This document shows positions 55,924 through 64,000 of a DNA stretch of 64,000 nucleotides, piece by piece. The stretch's first letter is position 1. Each line of letters begins with the position of its first letter. The notes beneath the pieces were generated by a model that did no database searches, was not told where the DNA came from, and worked only from the letters and a program-made list of their open reading frames with translations. A program made the position numbers and the translations under genes. The DNA is taken from positions 1-64,000 of the forward strand of contig CAYPEK010000005.1 of assembly GCA_964409645.1 (NCBI GenBank), given 5' to 3'. This DNA comes from CAYPEK01 sp964409645. Its GTDB lineage: Bacteria; UBP15; UBA6099.

Positions 55924-56889
55924 ATGAAAAAAGGCTTTGAAAACAAGAAAATTTTGATCACCGGCGGCGCGGGCGGCGTCGGAATGTTCGTCAGCCGCAA
56001 ATTCGCCGCGGAAGGCTACCATGTACGTGTCTTCGACCTCCCCACACCAATCAATAAAAGAGTCTTCAAGCCCGGCGAGCCCAATATCGAAACATTCTGG
56101 GGCGACATTACAAACCCGAAAGACGTCCGCGAGGCGATGGACGGCGCCGGAGAAGTGATCCACCTCGCTGCGCTCGTCGTCCCGGCAACCGAAAATAACC
56201 CCGCCCTCGCCAAAAAAGTCAATGTTGAAGGCACAAAATATGTCGCGGAAGCCGCCGCCGCCGAATCCGAAAAAGCGGGCCGCACCTTAACAATACGCTT
56301 CTCGTCCTCAGCAACAGTTTATGGCCCGACAAACACTGAAACACCGCCGATCCCGCCGGATCACCCGGTTAACCCCACCGACAACTACACAAGCACAAAA
56401 GTTCAGGCCGAGGAAGTGATCCGCACCTGCGGGCTGCCGTGGACCATCTACCGCTTCGCCGCCGCGCAGTACCTGACGCTCAAAAAAGGCAGCTTCGGCC
56501 AGATGAAAATCATTCCGCCGGACAACCGCATCGAATTCGTCCACATCCTCGACATCGCGGACGCATTCATCAACTCGGTGGGCAACCCTGAAACAATCGA
56601 AAAAACGTTCATCCTAGCCGGCGGCCCGAAGTGCCAGATGCTCTACCGCGACGAGCTCAAACGCTCTTTCGACCTCCTCGGATTCCCGGTACCGAACTGG
56701 AAAAAATTCAACACCCAGCCGTTCAACCTCGACTGGTACGACACCGAAGAATCGCAGCGCGTCCTGAAATTCCAGAACCGCACGTTCGACGACTACCTGA
56801 AAGACTTCCGCGTGAGCCTCGGCTTCAAATACTACCCGATCCGCTACCTCGCCGGTCCGCTGATGCACATATTCGGAATACATCTGTAA
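55924..56889 (+). CDS. NAD-dependent epimerase/dehydratase (extended SDR)
   Basis: The 321-residue protein has the extended SDR fold: NAD-binding ILITGGAGGVGMFVSRKF (GxxGxxG), HLAALVVPATENNPA, SSATVYG, and the catalytic pair Tyr155/Lys159 in DNYTSTKVQAEE. The C-terminal part (WTIYRFAAAQYL and HILDIADAFINSV) fits nucleotide-sugar epimerases and dehydratases such as GalE-like enzymes. It converts a sugar nucleotide or a related NAD-linked substrate in the cytoplasm. It converges on a prohibitin-like gene. No sugar-nucleotide genes are adjacent, so the substrate is open. Confidence 0.9.
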   Translation: MKKGFENKKILITGGAGGVGMFVSRKFAAEGYHVRVFDLPTPINKRVFKPGEPNIETFWGDITNPKDVREAMDGAGEVIHLAALVVPATENNPALAKKVNVEGTKYVAEAAAAESEKAGRTLTIRFSSSATVYGPTNTETPPIPPDHPVNPTDNYTSTKVQAEEVIRTCGLPWTIYRFAAAQYLTLKKGSFGQMKIIPPDNRIEFVHILDIADAFINSVGNPETIEKTFILAGGPKCQMLYRDELKRSFDLLGFPVPNWKKFNTQPFNLDWYDTEESQRVLKFQNRTFDDYLKDFRVSLGFKYYPIRYLAGPLMHIFGIHL

Positions 56890-56901
56890 TTCAGAAAAAT
56901 A

Positions 56902-57003
56902 GTAGCTGGTAGCTGGGGATTAGGGGAAAAACGAACCCCTCGCATCGTAAACAATCAATAAGCGAGAACACAGGGACTGGCTTATGCCGCAACAAAACGG
57001 CAC
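56902..57003. repeat. Degenerate intergenic repeat, copy A
   Basis: It shares CTGGTAGCT, ATTAGG and ACAGGGACTGGC, in the same order, with 63026-63160. The GCCGCAACAAAACGGC segment resembles the reverse complement of the corresponding part of the other copy. It is noncoding and lies between convergent genes. Confidence 0.45.
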
Positions 57004-57044
57004 GCCCGATGTGGTAATGATACAATTTGTTATCCGGATCGCCG

Positions 57045-57941
57045 TTACTTCTTGAATATGTCCATGATCGGAACCGGAGCCGTGCCGCCCACATAATAAG
57101 GCAGCGTGCCGTTCCATTTCTCGACCGCTAACTTTTCCACTTCGATTTTCCTTAGCTCCACAAGCTCCGCGGTCACTTCCAGCTTCTGTATTCTCAGCGC
57201 CTCCGCTTCCGCTTTCGCCTGCTCGACCTTCTGCTGGGCCTGTAGCTTGACGCTCTCGAGTTTCCTCTGCTCCGTGAGCACGTTCTGCTGTGCGACCACT
57301 TTTGCCTCGACCGCCTGCTTGAATGACTGCGTGAAATCGAAGTTGGTAATGCTCACCGTCTCCATCATTATCCCGTGGACGGCAAGCCGCTCGTGCAGCG
57401 AGTTCTCTATCGTTGTTTTTGTCTCCGAACGCATCGTCACCAACTGCTCAGCCGTGAACTTCGCGGTGGACGCTTTCACCGATTCCTGAATCGCAGGTTT
57501 GATAATCCGATCCTCGTAATCATGCCTCAACGACTGATATATCTTCCCCACCGCCTTCGGGTCGAGATAATAGTTCAGCGTTACCTGTGTCGAGACTTCC
57601 TGCAAGTCCTTCGATACCGCCGCCGAATCCGCATGGAACGCCGCAACCTGCACTGGCATCAGTTCCACACTGTCCGCAACCGGCGTGATAACATATATTC
57701 CCTCCGGCAGCACCCTTCCGGTAACGGCGCCGAACCGCAACACGACTCCACGGTAGCCGGCGGGCACGAACCCGACCGCCGGAAGTAAAACAGCCAGTAC
57801 AATCAGTATCAACACTCCGACGATCAGCCCGCCCGCCGAAAATGAAATCCCTGCGCCGCCTTTCGCCTTCTTGTGCCTGATCGTCAGCAGCGCCGCAATC
57901 ACAATAACCAAGATATACAAAGATACTTTGATGAGCGTCAT
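57045..57941 (-). CDS. Prohibitin-like SPFH/band 7 membrane protein
   Basis: The 298-residue protein has an N-terminal helix, a second hydrophobic stretch (LIVGVLILIVLAVLLPAVGF), then the SPFH domain: PAGYRGVVLRFGAVTGRVLPEG, STQVTLNYYLDPKAVGKIYQ and ITNFDFTQSFKQAVEAK. A long Gln/Glu/Lys-rich coiled coil follows (QQKVEQAKAEAEALRIQKLE) before a conserved-type end, EKWNGTLPYYVGG, as in prohibitins. Such proteins form large rings on the inner membrane and often modulate FtsH-type proteases or membrane domains. Two hydrophobic segments instead of one is a small variation. No ftsH is nearby. Confidence 0.92.
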   Translation of the reverse strand: MTLIKVSLYILVIVIAALLTIRHKKAKGGAGISFSAGGLIVGVLILIVLAVLLPAVGFVPAGYRGVVLRFGAVTGRVLPEGIYVITPVADSVELMPVQVAAFHADSAAVSKDLQEVSTQVTLNYYLDPKAVGKIYQSLRHDYEDRIIKPAIQESVKASTAKFTAEQLVTMRSETKTTIENSLHERLAVHGIMMETVSITNFDFTQSFKQAVEAKVVAQQNVLTEQRKLESVKLQAQQKVEQAKAEAEALRIQKLEVTAELVELRKIEVEKLAVEKWNGTLPYYVGGTAPVPIMDIFKK

Positions 57942-58336
57942 CCGTCGGTTCCCCCTTATGTTTCCTTCCCCGGTAATCCTTTTCCAGCAATTATTCCATA
58001 ATGCAATTCTCGTTTCAAGAGCAAGTATGTGTCAAAACGCGATATGCCTTTATTCCCCCCTTCTTTCCGCCTTCGATGGATGTTCGATATTCATTTTGTG
58101 CATTAAGCACGCGTCAGCGAGCGACCCCTCTTTTCCTTTGTGTCTTCGTGCCTTTGTGGTGATTTCTCAAAAACGCCTTCTTCATCACACAGCTACCGTA
58201 TGCAATTTTCTTACGAGGTTGAACCTTGAACTAAAGGAAAGTAAAGTTATATTGTCAAAAACGGCGATGCGGCGGGCAGCCGGCTGCGGGCGGCTGCTGC
58301 GGGCAAGCGCCGGAATATCTACTGGCGGGGTGTGGG
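57942..58336. other. Divergent intergenic region
   Basis: These 395 bases separate divergent genes. A stretch near 58134-58170 (CTTTGTGTCTTCGTGCCTTT, then GTGGTGA) resembles the end of the MITE-like repeats seen elsewhere in the window. TTGAAC (58226-58231) and TATATT (58248-58253), 16 bases apart, could be the promoter of the sugar isomerase gene. No coding frame is convincing. Confidence 0.45.
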
Positions 58337-59458
58337 ATGAAGATCACAAAACAAAACTTAGACCTGCTCGAAAAGAAGTACAAAGGATACATCAAAGGCA
58401 CTGCCGTGAGCGAGTTCTTCAAGGAGTACGGCATACGATTCGCCGCGGGCCACTGGTGCGCGGGCGATTTCCTCGACCGGTTCGCCACAACGGGATACGC
58501 CTGTGAAGGCGAATGCGACTCCGGGATCGTTCCGCAGATGGAGCGCGTCGCTGTATCCGGCTGCGAGGGAATCGAGTTCCACGAACAAGTTTTCATCGAC
58601 TCGAAATTCAAGAAGGATCCCGCAACTATCGGCCTCGTTAAGAAAAACCTCAAACGGCTGAAACTCACGCCGACAAACATGAATACGAACCTGTTCACGC
58701 ATCCGCTCTGGAAGCTCGGCGGCATCACGAACCCCGATCCGAAGATACGGAAGGAAGCGCTGCGCGTCGCGCTGCAGGGCGTCGAGATCGCGGACGAGGT
58801 GGGCTGTTCGAGCGTCGCGCTGTGGCCGGGGTCGGACGGCTGGGATTACAACTTCGACTGCGATTACGGCGATCTGCTGAACCGCTTCATCGACGGCTGC
58901 ATCGCCATGAATAAGAAGGCAAAATCGTACGGCCTGAAGTTCGGGGTCGAGGCGAAACTCTACGAGCCGCGCGAGGGCAACATGGTGATCTCGACGACGG
59001 CGAAAGCGATGCTCGTCGCGAAGGAAGTCAACCGCGTGTGCGGCGGCGCGAACATGGGCGTCGCGATCGACTACGGCCACGAGATGATGTGCGGCATCGA
59101 GCCGGCGGACATGCTCTTCACCGCCAAGCGGTTCGGGGTGCCGATCACCAACTTCCACGTCAACAACGCAAAGTATAAAAGCAACGACGAGGACCGCTGC
59201 GCGGGCACCGGCGACAACTGGGCGATGGTGGATTTCTGCTACGCGGCGATCATCACCGGCTACGGCGGCTGGTTCGGCGAGGACCAGTTCACGTACCGGC
59301 AGGACCCGGTCCGCGCGATGACGCTCTCCCGCGAGATGTTCGCGAACCTGATGAAGAAAGCGCTGATTATCTACAAGCGGCGTGACGCTCTGAACAAGGC
59401 GCGCGCGGGCGGCGATTCCTCGCTCGTCATCGATGTCGTAAAGGACGTTCTCATTTAA
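58337..59458 (+). CDS. TIM-barrel sugar isomerase/epimerase (xylose isomerase-like)
   Basis: The 373-residue protein belongs to the xylose isomerase-like TIM barrels that bind two divalent metals. Probable ligands are Glu205 (FGVEAKLYEPREGN), Asp245 (VAIDYGHEMM), His274 (TNFHVNNAKYKSND) and Glu315 (GWFGEDQFTY). The N-terminal FAAGHWCAGDFLDRFA resembles rhamnose/xylose isomerase substrate loops. It would interconvert an aldose and ketose, or epimerise a ketose, in the cytoplasm. It heads a plus-strand run with an AOR, a double class II aldolase and a sugar ABC permease, supporting a role in catabolism of one sugar. A repeat element separates it from the AOR gene. Confidence 0.85.
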   Translation: MKITKQNLDLLEKKYKGYIKGTAVSEFFKEYGIRFAAGHWCAGDFLDRFATTGYACEGECDSGIVPQMERVAVSGCEGIEFHEQVFIDSKFKKDPATIGLVKKNLKRLKLTPTNMNTNLFTHPLWKLGGITNPDPKIRKEALRVALQGVEIADEVGCSSVALWPGSDGWDYNFDCDYGDLLNRFIDGCIAMNKKAKSYGLKFGVEAKLYEPREGNMVISTTAKAMLVAKEVNRVCGGANMGVAIDYGHEMMCGIEPADMLFTAKRFGVPITNFHVNNAKYKSNDEDRCAGTGDNWAMVDFCYAAIITGYGGWFGEDQFTYRQDPVRAMTLSREMFANLMKKALIIYKRRDALNKARAGGDSSLVIDVVKDVLI

Positions 59459-59469
59459 AGAAAAGCTTG

Positions 59470-59640
59470 GAACCACGGATGAACACGGATAAATATAAAT
59501 CGCTCCCATGCTCCGCGTGGGAGCGTGTCCCCGGACGCTCTGCGTCCGAGGAACCGACGCGGAGCGTCGGCAAGCGGCGTTACCACGCGGAGCGTGGTAA
59601 CGATTTCCGTAATTTCTCCGTGTCTCTGTGTTTAAATCTT
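59470..59640. repeat. MITE-like intergenic repeat, copy 2
   Basis: The left arm, GGAACCACGGATGAACACGG, and the right arm, TTTCTCCGTGTCTCTGTGTT, match the arms of copy 1 at 18741-18840. About 100 bases of hairpin-forming sequence replace the short centre of copy 1. It ends next to the ribosome-binding site of the AOR gene. Confidence 0.65.
59501..59602. repeat. Block of four palindromes on a shared core
   Basis: CGCTCCCA...TGGGAGCG (59501-59525), CGGACGC-TCT-GCGTCCG (59532-59548), CCGACGC-GGA-GCGTCGG (59554-59570) and CGTTACCACGC-GGA-GCGTGGTAACG (59578-59602). The apex is always GC-GGA-GC or its reverse complement GC-TCC-GC (TCT once). Confidence 0.8.
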
Positions 59641-59664
59641 TCATAATGACGGAAGGCAACTAAT

Positions 59665-61518
59665 TTGGGCTCGCAATACTACGGATACACTGGAAAAATG
59701 CTGTACATCGATATGTCGTCTCTGACTTCCGAGGAGCGCGATACGCCGGAGTCGCTCGTGCGCGACTACATCGGAGGCCGCGGGATGGCGGCGCGGATGC
59801 TCTGCGATCTTGTCCCGGCGGGCTGCGACCCGCTCGGCGAGGACAACGCGATTATCATCGCAACGAGCGCGCCGACAGGCACGAACGCGCCGACCGCCGG
59901 ACGCGGCCACATGGTTTTCAAATCGCCGCTCACGGGCACGATCGGCTCGTCGAACTCCGGCGGCGACTGGGCCGCGCATCTGAAGTCGGCGGGATACGAC
60001 GCGCTCGTCATTCTCGGCCGCGCGAACAAGCCGACGCTCATCTCGATCGACGGCGCGGAGGACGGCGGACCGGCAAAAGTTACGTTCGAGGACGCGGGCG
60101 GCGTGTGGGGGCTCGACGTCCACAAAACGTCGGACACGATCCTCGGCTCGCCGGAGCGCAAGGGCTCGCGCGGGCTGTTCATCGGCCCGGCCGGCGAGCG
60201 GCTCGTCCGCATCGCGGCGGTGATGAACGAAAAGAACCGCGCGTACGGCCGCGGCGGCCCCGGCGCGGTCTTCGGCTCGAAAAACATCAAAGGCATAATC
60301 GCGCGCGGGTCGCGCAAGACAACCATTGCGGATAAAGAGACATTTGACGCCGGGCGCAACCACGCGCTTTACAAGCTGCGCGCATCGCCAAGCACGAAAC
60401 GCATCATGCGCGAGCTCGGCACCGCCGGACTCGTCAACCTCATAAACTGGATCGACATGTTGCCAAGACGCAACTACTCATCGACCGTGCACGACCAGTC
60501 CGACCTCGACCGCATGTGCGGCGAGGCGATCGCGGACACCGTGCTCGAAAAAGCGGGCGGCTGCTACCGCTGCCCGATCATGTGCGCGCGCCACACGCGC
60601 ACGCCGAACGGCCGCTCCGGCGAAGGCCCGGAGTACGAAACCGTCGTCCTGCTCGGCCCGGTGCTCGACATCTACGACCTGCCCCTCATAACCGAGATAA
60701 ACTACCTCTGCAACGAGCTCGGCATGGACACCATCTCGCTCGGCGGCACGCTCGGCGCGGCGATGGAATGCGCGGAGCGCGGAATACTGCCGGACCTGCC
60801 GGGCGCGGATAAGTTGCGCTTCGGCAATATAGACGGACTGCTCGACGTCGTGAACAGCATCGCCACTCGCGAGGGCGTCGGCGACCTGCTCGCGGAGGGC
60901 TCCGCGCGCATGACCGCATCGCTCGGCGAACCCGGACTCGCGATGGCCGTCAAGGGCCTCGAAATGCCCGCGTACGACCCGCGCGCGTCCTACACTCAGG
61001 CGCTCGGCTACATGACGAGCCCCACCGGCGCGTGCCACCTCCGCGGCGGCTACGCGGTATCGCTCGCGTTCTTCGGCGGCAGCAAGGAAATCCCGCGCTT
61101 CTCCATCCGGCAAAGTCCGATGGCGGTCTTTAACGTGCAAAACGTCGGCATTATTCAGGACTCGTCCGGCATGTGCCGGTTCACGGGCTACGCGTTCGGG
61201 CTGGACGTCCTCGCACGGCTGCTCAGCGGCTCGTCCGGGTTCGATTTCTCGGTCGAGAAGCTCGAATTCATCGCCCGCAGGATCGCGACACTCGAACGGC
61301 TGTTCAACAACGCCGCCGGTTTCACCGAGGACGACGACACGTTGCCGCCGAGGTTCCAGACCGAACCGCTGCACACCGACGGTGCGGACCGCGTGATGTC
61401 GCCGGAGCTGATCCGCACCCTGCGCGAGGCGTACTACGAGATCAGCGGCTGGGACAAAGCCGGCCGCCCGAAACCGGAAACGATCGAGAAATTCGGCATC
61501 GCGCCGATAAAAGTTTAA
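59665..61518 (+). CDS. aor: Aldehyde:ferredoxin oxidoreductase (tungsten-type)
   Basis: It starts at a TTG with GGAAGG eight bases upstream. The 617-residue protein matches AOR family length and order. It has N-terminal GGRGMAARMLCDLVP, TGTNAPTAGRGHMVFKSPLTG and SNSGGDWAAHLKSAGYDA, which bind the pterin cofactor, and EKNRAYGRGGPGAVFGSKNIK. The iron-sulfur ligands are Cys300, Cys303 and Cys307 (CYRCPIMC) and Cys504 (SGMCRF). It oxidises an aldehyde to a carboxylic acid and passes electrons to ferredoxin in the cytoplasm. It is placed between a sugar isomerase and a double class II aldolase, so an aldehyde from sugar cleavage is a likely substrate. No moco/tungsten-uptake gene is in the window. 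Confidence 0.92.
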   Translation: MGSQYYGYTGKMLYIDMSSLTSEERDTPESLVRDYIGGRGMAARMLCDLVPAGCDPLGEDNAIIIATSAPTGTNAPTAGRGHMVFKSPLTGTIGSSNSGGDWAAHLKSAGYDALVILGRANKPTLISIDGAEDGGPAKVTFEDAGGVWGLDVHKTSDTILGSPERKGSRGLFIGPAGERLVRIAAVMNEKNRAYGRGGPGAVFGSKNIKGIIARGSRKTTIADKETFDAGRNHALYKLRASPSTKRIMRELGTAGLVNLINWIDMLPRRNYSSTVHDQSDLDRMCGEAIADTVLEKAGGCYRCPIMCARHTRTPNGRSGEGPEYETVVLLGPVLDIYDLPLITEINYLCNELGMDTISLGGTLGAAMECAERGILPDLPGADKLRFGNIDGLLDVVNSIATREGVGDLLAEGSARMTASLGEPGLAMAVKGLEMPAYDPRASYTQALGYMTSPTGACHLRGGYAVSLAFFGGSKEIPRFSIRQSPMAVFNVQNVGIIQDSSGMCRFTGYAFGLDVLARLLSGSSGFDFSVEKLEFIARRIATLERLFNNAAGFTEDDDTLPPRFQTEPLHTDGADRVMSPELIRTLREAYYEISGWDKAGRPKPETIEKFGIAPIKV

Positions 61519-61567
61519 TTAATAGAAATTGACCGCGCGCAACACGCGCTTAAACGGAGTTGTCATA

Positions 61568-62929
61568 ATGAAAACGCAAAGACCGCCGGAGGAAAAGACG
61601 CAGCAGATCGTCACGCTCTTCAAGGCCATCGGCGCCGCCGCGCTGAAGATCGACATCGAGGACTCGCACAGCGGCAACATCGCGACGAAATGGGTGGATG
61701 AAGACGGCACGATCCACATGGCGATCACCGCCACCGGCTCGCAAAAGGGCGACCTGAAAGACACCGACATCTGCTTCCCGGGGATCGACCGCACGACGTA
61801 CGGGCACTACAAAGCGTCGTCCGAGACCGACATTCACGCGCAGATTCTTCTGCAGCCGGGCGTCGGCGGTTCTTTCCACGCACACACGAAACATGCCGTT
61901 ATCGAGTCATTCGACGACAGGCCGAAGCCGCTCGAAACGCCCATCACGCCGTTGCGGCCGCTCGATCCGCTCGGATACCATCACATCGGCAAAGTGCCTG
62001 TGGAATGGTTCGCGGTGCCGAGCGGATCGCCTGAGATGGCGCGGCTCATTCCGGAGCACCTGTCGAAGAATATCGCGATGATAATCCACGCGCACGGCAC
62101 GTTCAGCCGCGGGCAAAGCGTGCAGGAAGCATTCTACCGGGTCGCGCTCGTGGAAAACCTCGGCCGAGTGCTCTGGTTCCTGCGCATTCAGGGGCTGGAC
62201 TCCGCCGCGATCGCGGACTACGCCTACCAGAATCCGGAGAAACACTTCCCGTTTGTACCGACTCTCTTCACGCCGGACCGCGACGGCGAATGCGACTTCA
62301 GCGACGAGCCGGACACGGTGGCGGAATTCCTCAAAACCGGCCGCCGCATCTTCGAGTCCAAGCTCTCGCCGTTCCACGCCGGCTCGCTCTCGCTCCGCGG
62401 AGCGAACACGCTGCTTTTCACGCCGAAAGCGTCGATGCCGACCGGTCTCCCCGGCCCGCTGTGGGAAAAGCCGCTCGAAAGCGATCCGAACGATGAGGCG
62501 GAACTCGCGTTTCACAAGAAGATTTATCAGAACAGCACATTCCAGTCGATCGCGCACACCTACCTCGCGGAGGCGGAGGCGGTCGCGTGGTCGGTGCATC
62601 CGAAATTCTCGCCGGACCCCGACCATCAGGGTCGCGACGAGGACAAATCGACGTACATAGTGCCGGTTGATGCGGAAGGCAGTTTCCTTTATTTGAAAAT
62701 TCCGGTGCTGTCGCCGACAGCGAATTTCGAGGAGATTCTTCGCGCGCTCCACGACTACCACATGATAATCGTGCGCGGGCGCGGCGTGTTCGCGATCGGC
62801 GAACAGTCGCTCTCCGAAGTGCTCCACCGCGTGTCGCCGATCCGCGACATCTGCTATTACAGAATATGCGCGGCGATGCGAAAGCTGAACTTCCTCAACC
62901 TCGAACCGAAGAACGCGAGAAACTGGTGA
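61568..62929 (+). CDS. Duplicated class II aldolase/adducin-domain protein
   Basis: I use the ATG at 61568 (GGAG eight bases upstream). The roughly 453-residue protein contains two class II aldolase domains. The first (about 15-215) has SGNIATKW, Glu86 (SSETDIHAQ), HAH at 104-106 and IIHAHG (174-176), a complete zinc site. The second (about 255-450) repeats the fold (SLRGANTLLFT, EAELAFHKKIY, IGEQSLSEVL) but has HTY and VRGRG where zinc histidines are expected, so it probably does not bind zinc. Single-domain relatives cleave sugar phosphates such as fuculose-1-phosphate or ribulose-1-phosphate. It lies 49 bases after the AOR. Aldol cleavage feeding the AOR is an attractive but unproven link. 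Confidence 0.82.
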   Translation: MKTQRPPEEKTQQIVTLFKAIGAAALKIDIEDSHSGNIATKWVDEDGTIHMAITATGSQKGDLKDTDICFPGIDRTTYGHYKASSETDIHAQILLQPGVGGSFHAHTKHAVIESFDDRPKPLETPITPLRPLDPLGYHHIGKVPVEWFAVPSGSPEMARLIPEHLSKNIAMIIHAHGTFSRGQSVQEAFYRVALVENLGRVLWFLRIQGLDSAAIADYAYQNPEKHFPFVPTLFTPDRDGECDFSDEPDTVAEFLKTGRRIFESKLSPFHAGSLSLRGANTLLFTPKASMPTGLPGPLWEKPLESDPNDEAELAFHKKIYQNSTFQSIAHTYLAEAEAVAWSVHPKFSPDPDHQGRDEDKSTYIVPVDAEGSFLYLKIPVLSPTANFEEILRALHDYHMIIVRGRGVFAIGEQSLSEVLHRVSPIRDICYYRICAAMRKLNFLNLEPKNARNW

Positions 62930-63252
62930 GAAAAGCAGTAGCGAGGATAGAGTAGCGAGGGAAACAACAAAAACAAGAATATAGAATATAGGATGCAGAA
63001 TATAGCAAAAGACAAAAATGCAACTGGCAACTGGTAGCTACAAATTAGGAAAAAACCGAGCCGCGAGCGCAAACAAGCGGTCGCGGTGAAGGATGAAACA
63101 ACAAAACGAATAAAAGCAAAACAGGGACTGGCAACGCAGTTTTGTCGCGGTGCCTGTACAGTTTTAAGTAGTGAGAAATAATGAAACGAATAAGTTTTTT
63201 TGTTTTTTACTCGATGCTCGCTACTGAAAAAATATTGTCGGGGTGCTGAAAG
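62930..63252. other. Repeat-rich intergenic region, copy B of degenerate repeat
   Basis: These 323 bases contain GAATATAGAATATAGG-type short direct repeats (about 62978-63004), a repeat copy at 63026-63160 matching 56902-57003, and an imperfect palindrome (ACAGGGACTGGCA...TGCCTGTAC, 63121-63150). Near 63195-63212 there is a T-rich run. No gene was seen. Confidence 0.5.
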
Positions 63253-64000
63253 GTGAAAAAATTAAGCAGTGTGATCGGCCCGCTTGTCGGCTTGATTATT
63301 ATCGGCGCGTTTCTCGCGATCCGGACGGATACGTTTCTTACGGCGCCGAACCTGATGAACATCGTGCGTCAGGTGTCAGTCAACTCGATACTCGCGGCGG
63401 GAGCGACTATGGTGATCCTGCTCGGTGGCATCGACCTCTCCGTCGGTTCCGTGCTGGCTCTTGCGGGCGCGGTTGCAGCGTGGGCGCTGCTGAAATTCGG
63501 CATCCCGGCGGGAATAGCCGCCGGGCTTGTGGTGGGGCTCGCAGCGGGCGTTTTCAACGGCGTCATCATCTCCTACGGCCGCGTCGCGCCGTTCATCGTC
63601 ACGCTCGGCTCGATGACGATCCTTCGCAGCCTCACTCTCGTTTTCACGGGCGGCAAACCGATCTCAAACTATCCCGAAGCATTCCTCAATATCGGCGAAG
63701 GCAGTGTGGCCGGAATCCCTGTCCCGGTGCTGATCGCGGCGGTCGTGCTTATCCTCATCCACTTTCTGCTGCGCACAACCCGATTCGGGCGCTACGTTTA
63801 TGCGGCCGGCGGAAATGAGGAAGCAACCCACCTCTCCGGCATCAATGTTAAACTTTTGAAGACGATGGTTTATTCGATAGCGGGTATTCTTGCGGCAATC
63901 GGCGCGATTGTATTTATCGCGCGACTCGATTCGGCGCAGCCGCAGGCGGGGATGGGCTTCGAACTCGACGCAATCGCGGCGGTCGTCATCGGCGGCACAT
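63253..64000 (+). CDS. Ribose-type ABC transporter permease (3' partial)
   Basis: It starts at a GTG at 63253 and stays open to the window end, giving about 249 residues. The sequence is a BPD_transp_2 (RbsC-type) permease: VNSILAAGATMVILLGGIDLSVGSV, PAFIVTLGSMTILRSLTLVFTG-like segment (here VAPFIVTLGSMTILRS), and FGRYVYAAGGNEEATHLSGI, the loop that meets the ATPase. Six or more membrane helices are visible. It imports a monosaccharide with an RbsA-like ATPase and a periplasmic binding protein, which should lie just beyond the window. Position after the isomerase, AOR and aldolase genes suggests it brings in their sugar. Confidence 0.92.
   Translation, partial: MKKLSSVIGPLVGLIIIGAFLAIRTDTFLTAPNLMNIVRQVSVNSILAAGATMVILLGGIDLSVGSVLALAGAVAAWALLKFGIPAGIAAGLVVGLAAGVFNGVIISYGRVAPFIVTLGSMTILRSLTLVFTGGKPISNYPEAFLNIGEGSVAGIPVPVLIAAVVLILIHFLLRTTRFGRYVYAAGGNEEATHLSGINVKLLKTMVYSIAGILAAIGAIVFIARLDSAQPQAGMGFELDAIAAVVIGGT

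Overview
This window is draft bacterial chromosome: one 100-base run of N marks a scaffold join. Cleavable signal peptides, a Tat-dependent hydrolase, an OmpA remnant, Shine-Dalgarno starts and a bacterial Crp regulator point to a Gram-negative-type bacterium. A tungsten-type aldehyde:ferredoxin oxidoreductase, a 2-oxoacid:ferredoxin oxidoreductase and a hemerythrin-domain protein suggest anaerobic or microaerobic life based on ferredoxin chemistry. The phylum cannot be named from this window. One trait is unexpected in a bacterium: the threonyl-tRNA synthetase is of the archaeal type, with a DTD-like editing domain. No rRNA, tRNA or CRISPR array was seen.

Layout. 1-6.4 kb: the 3' end of a secreted fibronectin III/dockerin protein, a lone CheW, and three proteins of unknown role. 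6.4-17.7 kb: an acetyltransferase and a two-domain esterase, a large metallo-beta-lactamase/cyclic-nucleotide/hemerythrin fusion, a GT-C-like membrane protein, an M20 peptidase, and a glycan pair (GH105 plus a BNR_4 propeller) that looks like a lyase/unsaturated-uronyl hydrolase couple. 17.8-26.7 kb: a mainly plus-strand metabolic run with an AEC transporter, KorA/KorB, nitroreductase, aldehyde dehydrogenase, an NMO-like flavoprotein, class II aldolase and DUF2804. 26.7-42.4 kb: a mixed region with an orphan Tat signal, a zinc-ribbon DUF4153-like membrane protein, two phosphoesterases, an acyltransferase-3/SGNH pair, a GapN-like dehydrogenase, a DUF389/OmpA deletion scar, a PfkB kinase with a TolB-like propeller, ThrRS and a TMTC-like protein.

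42.5-53.2 kb is dominated by one minus-strand gene of about 9.6 kb encoding a giant cysteine-rich surface protein. It has an N-terminal membrane anchor and FecR domain, then hundreds of cysteines in PSI-like and CGDxxC-type repeats with higher-order duplication. A Crp-family regulator lies directly upstream. Two CRP-type palindromes (TGTGA-N6-TCAC) lie between the two genes, and the regulator keeps the residues expected to bind such sites, so a local regulatory pair is likely.

53.5-64 kb: a D-aminoacylase-type amidohydrolase, a small membrane protein, an SDR epimerase, a prohibitin-like protein, and a plus-strand run of sugar isomerase/epimerase, tungsten AOR, a double class II aldolase and a ribose-type ABC permease cut by the window end. 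This last set reads as uptake, isomerisation, aldol cleavage and ferredoxin-linked aldehyde oxidation of an unidentified sugar.

Several intergenic regions carry dispersed palindromic repeats. One is a MITE-like element present at 18.7 kb and 59.5 kb; the second copy contains a block of four hairpins built on one core.
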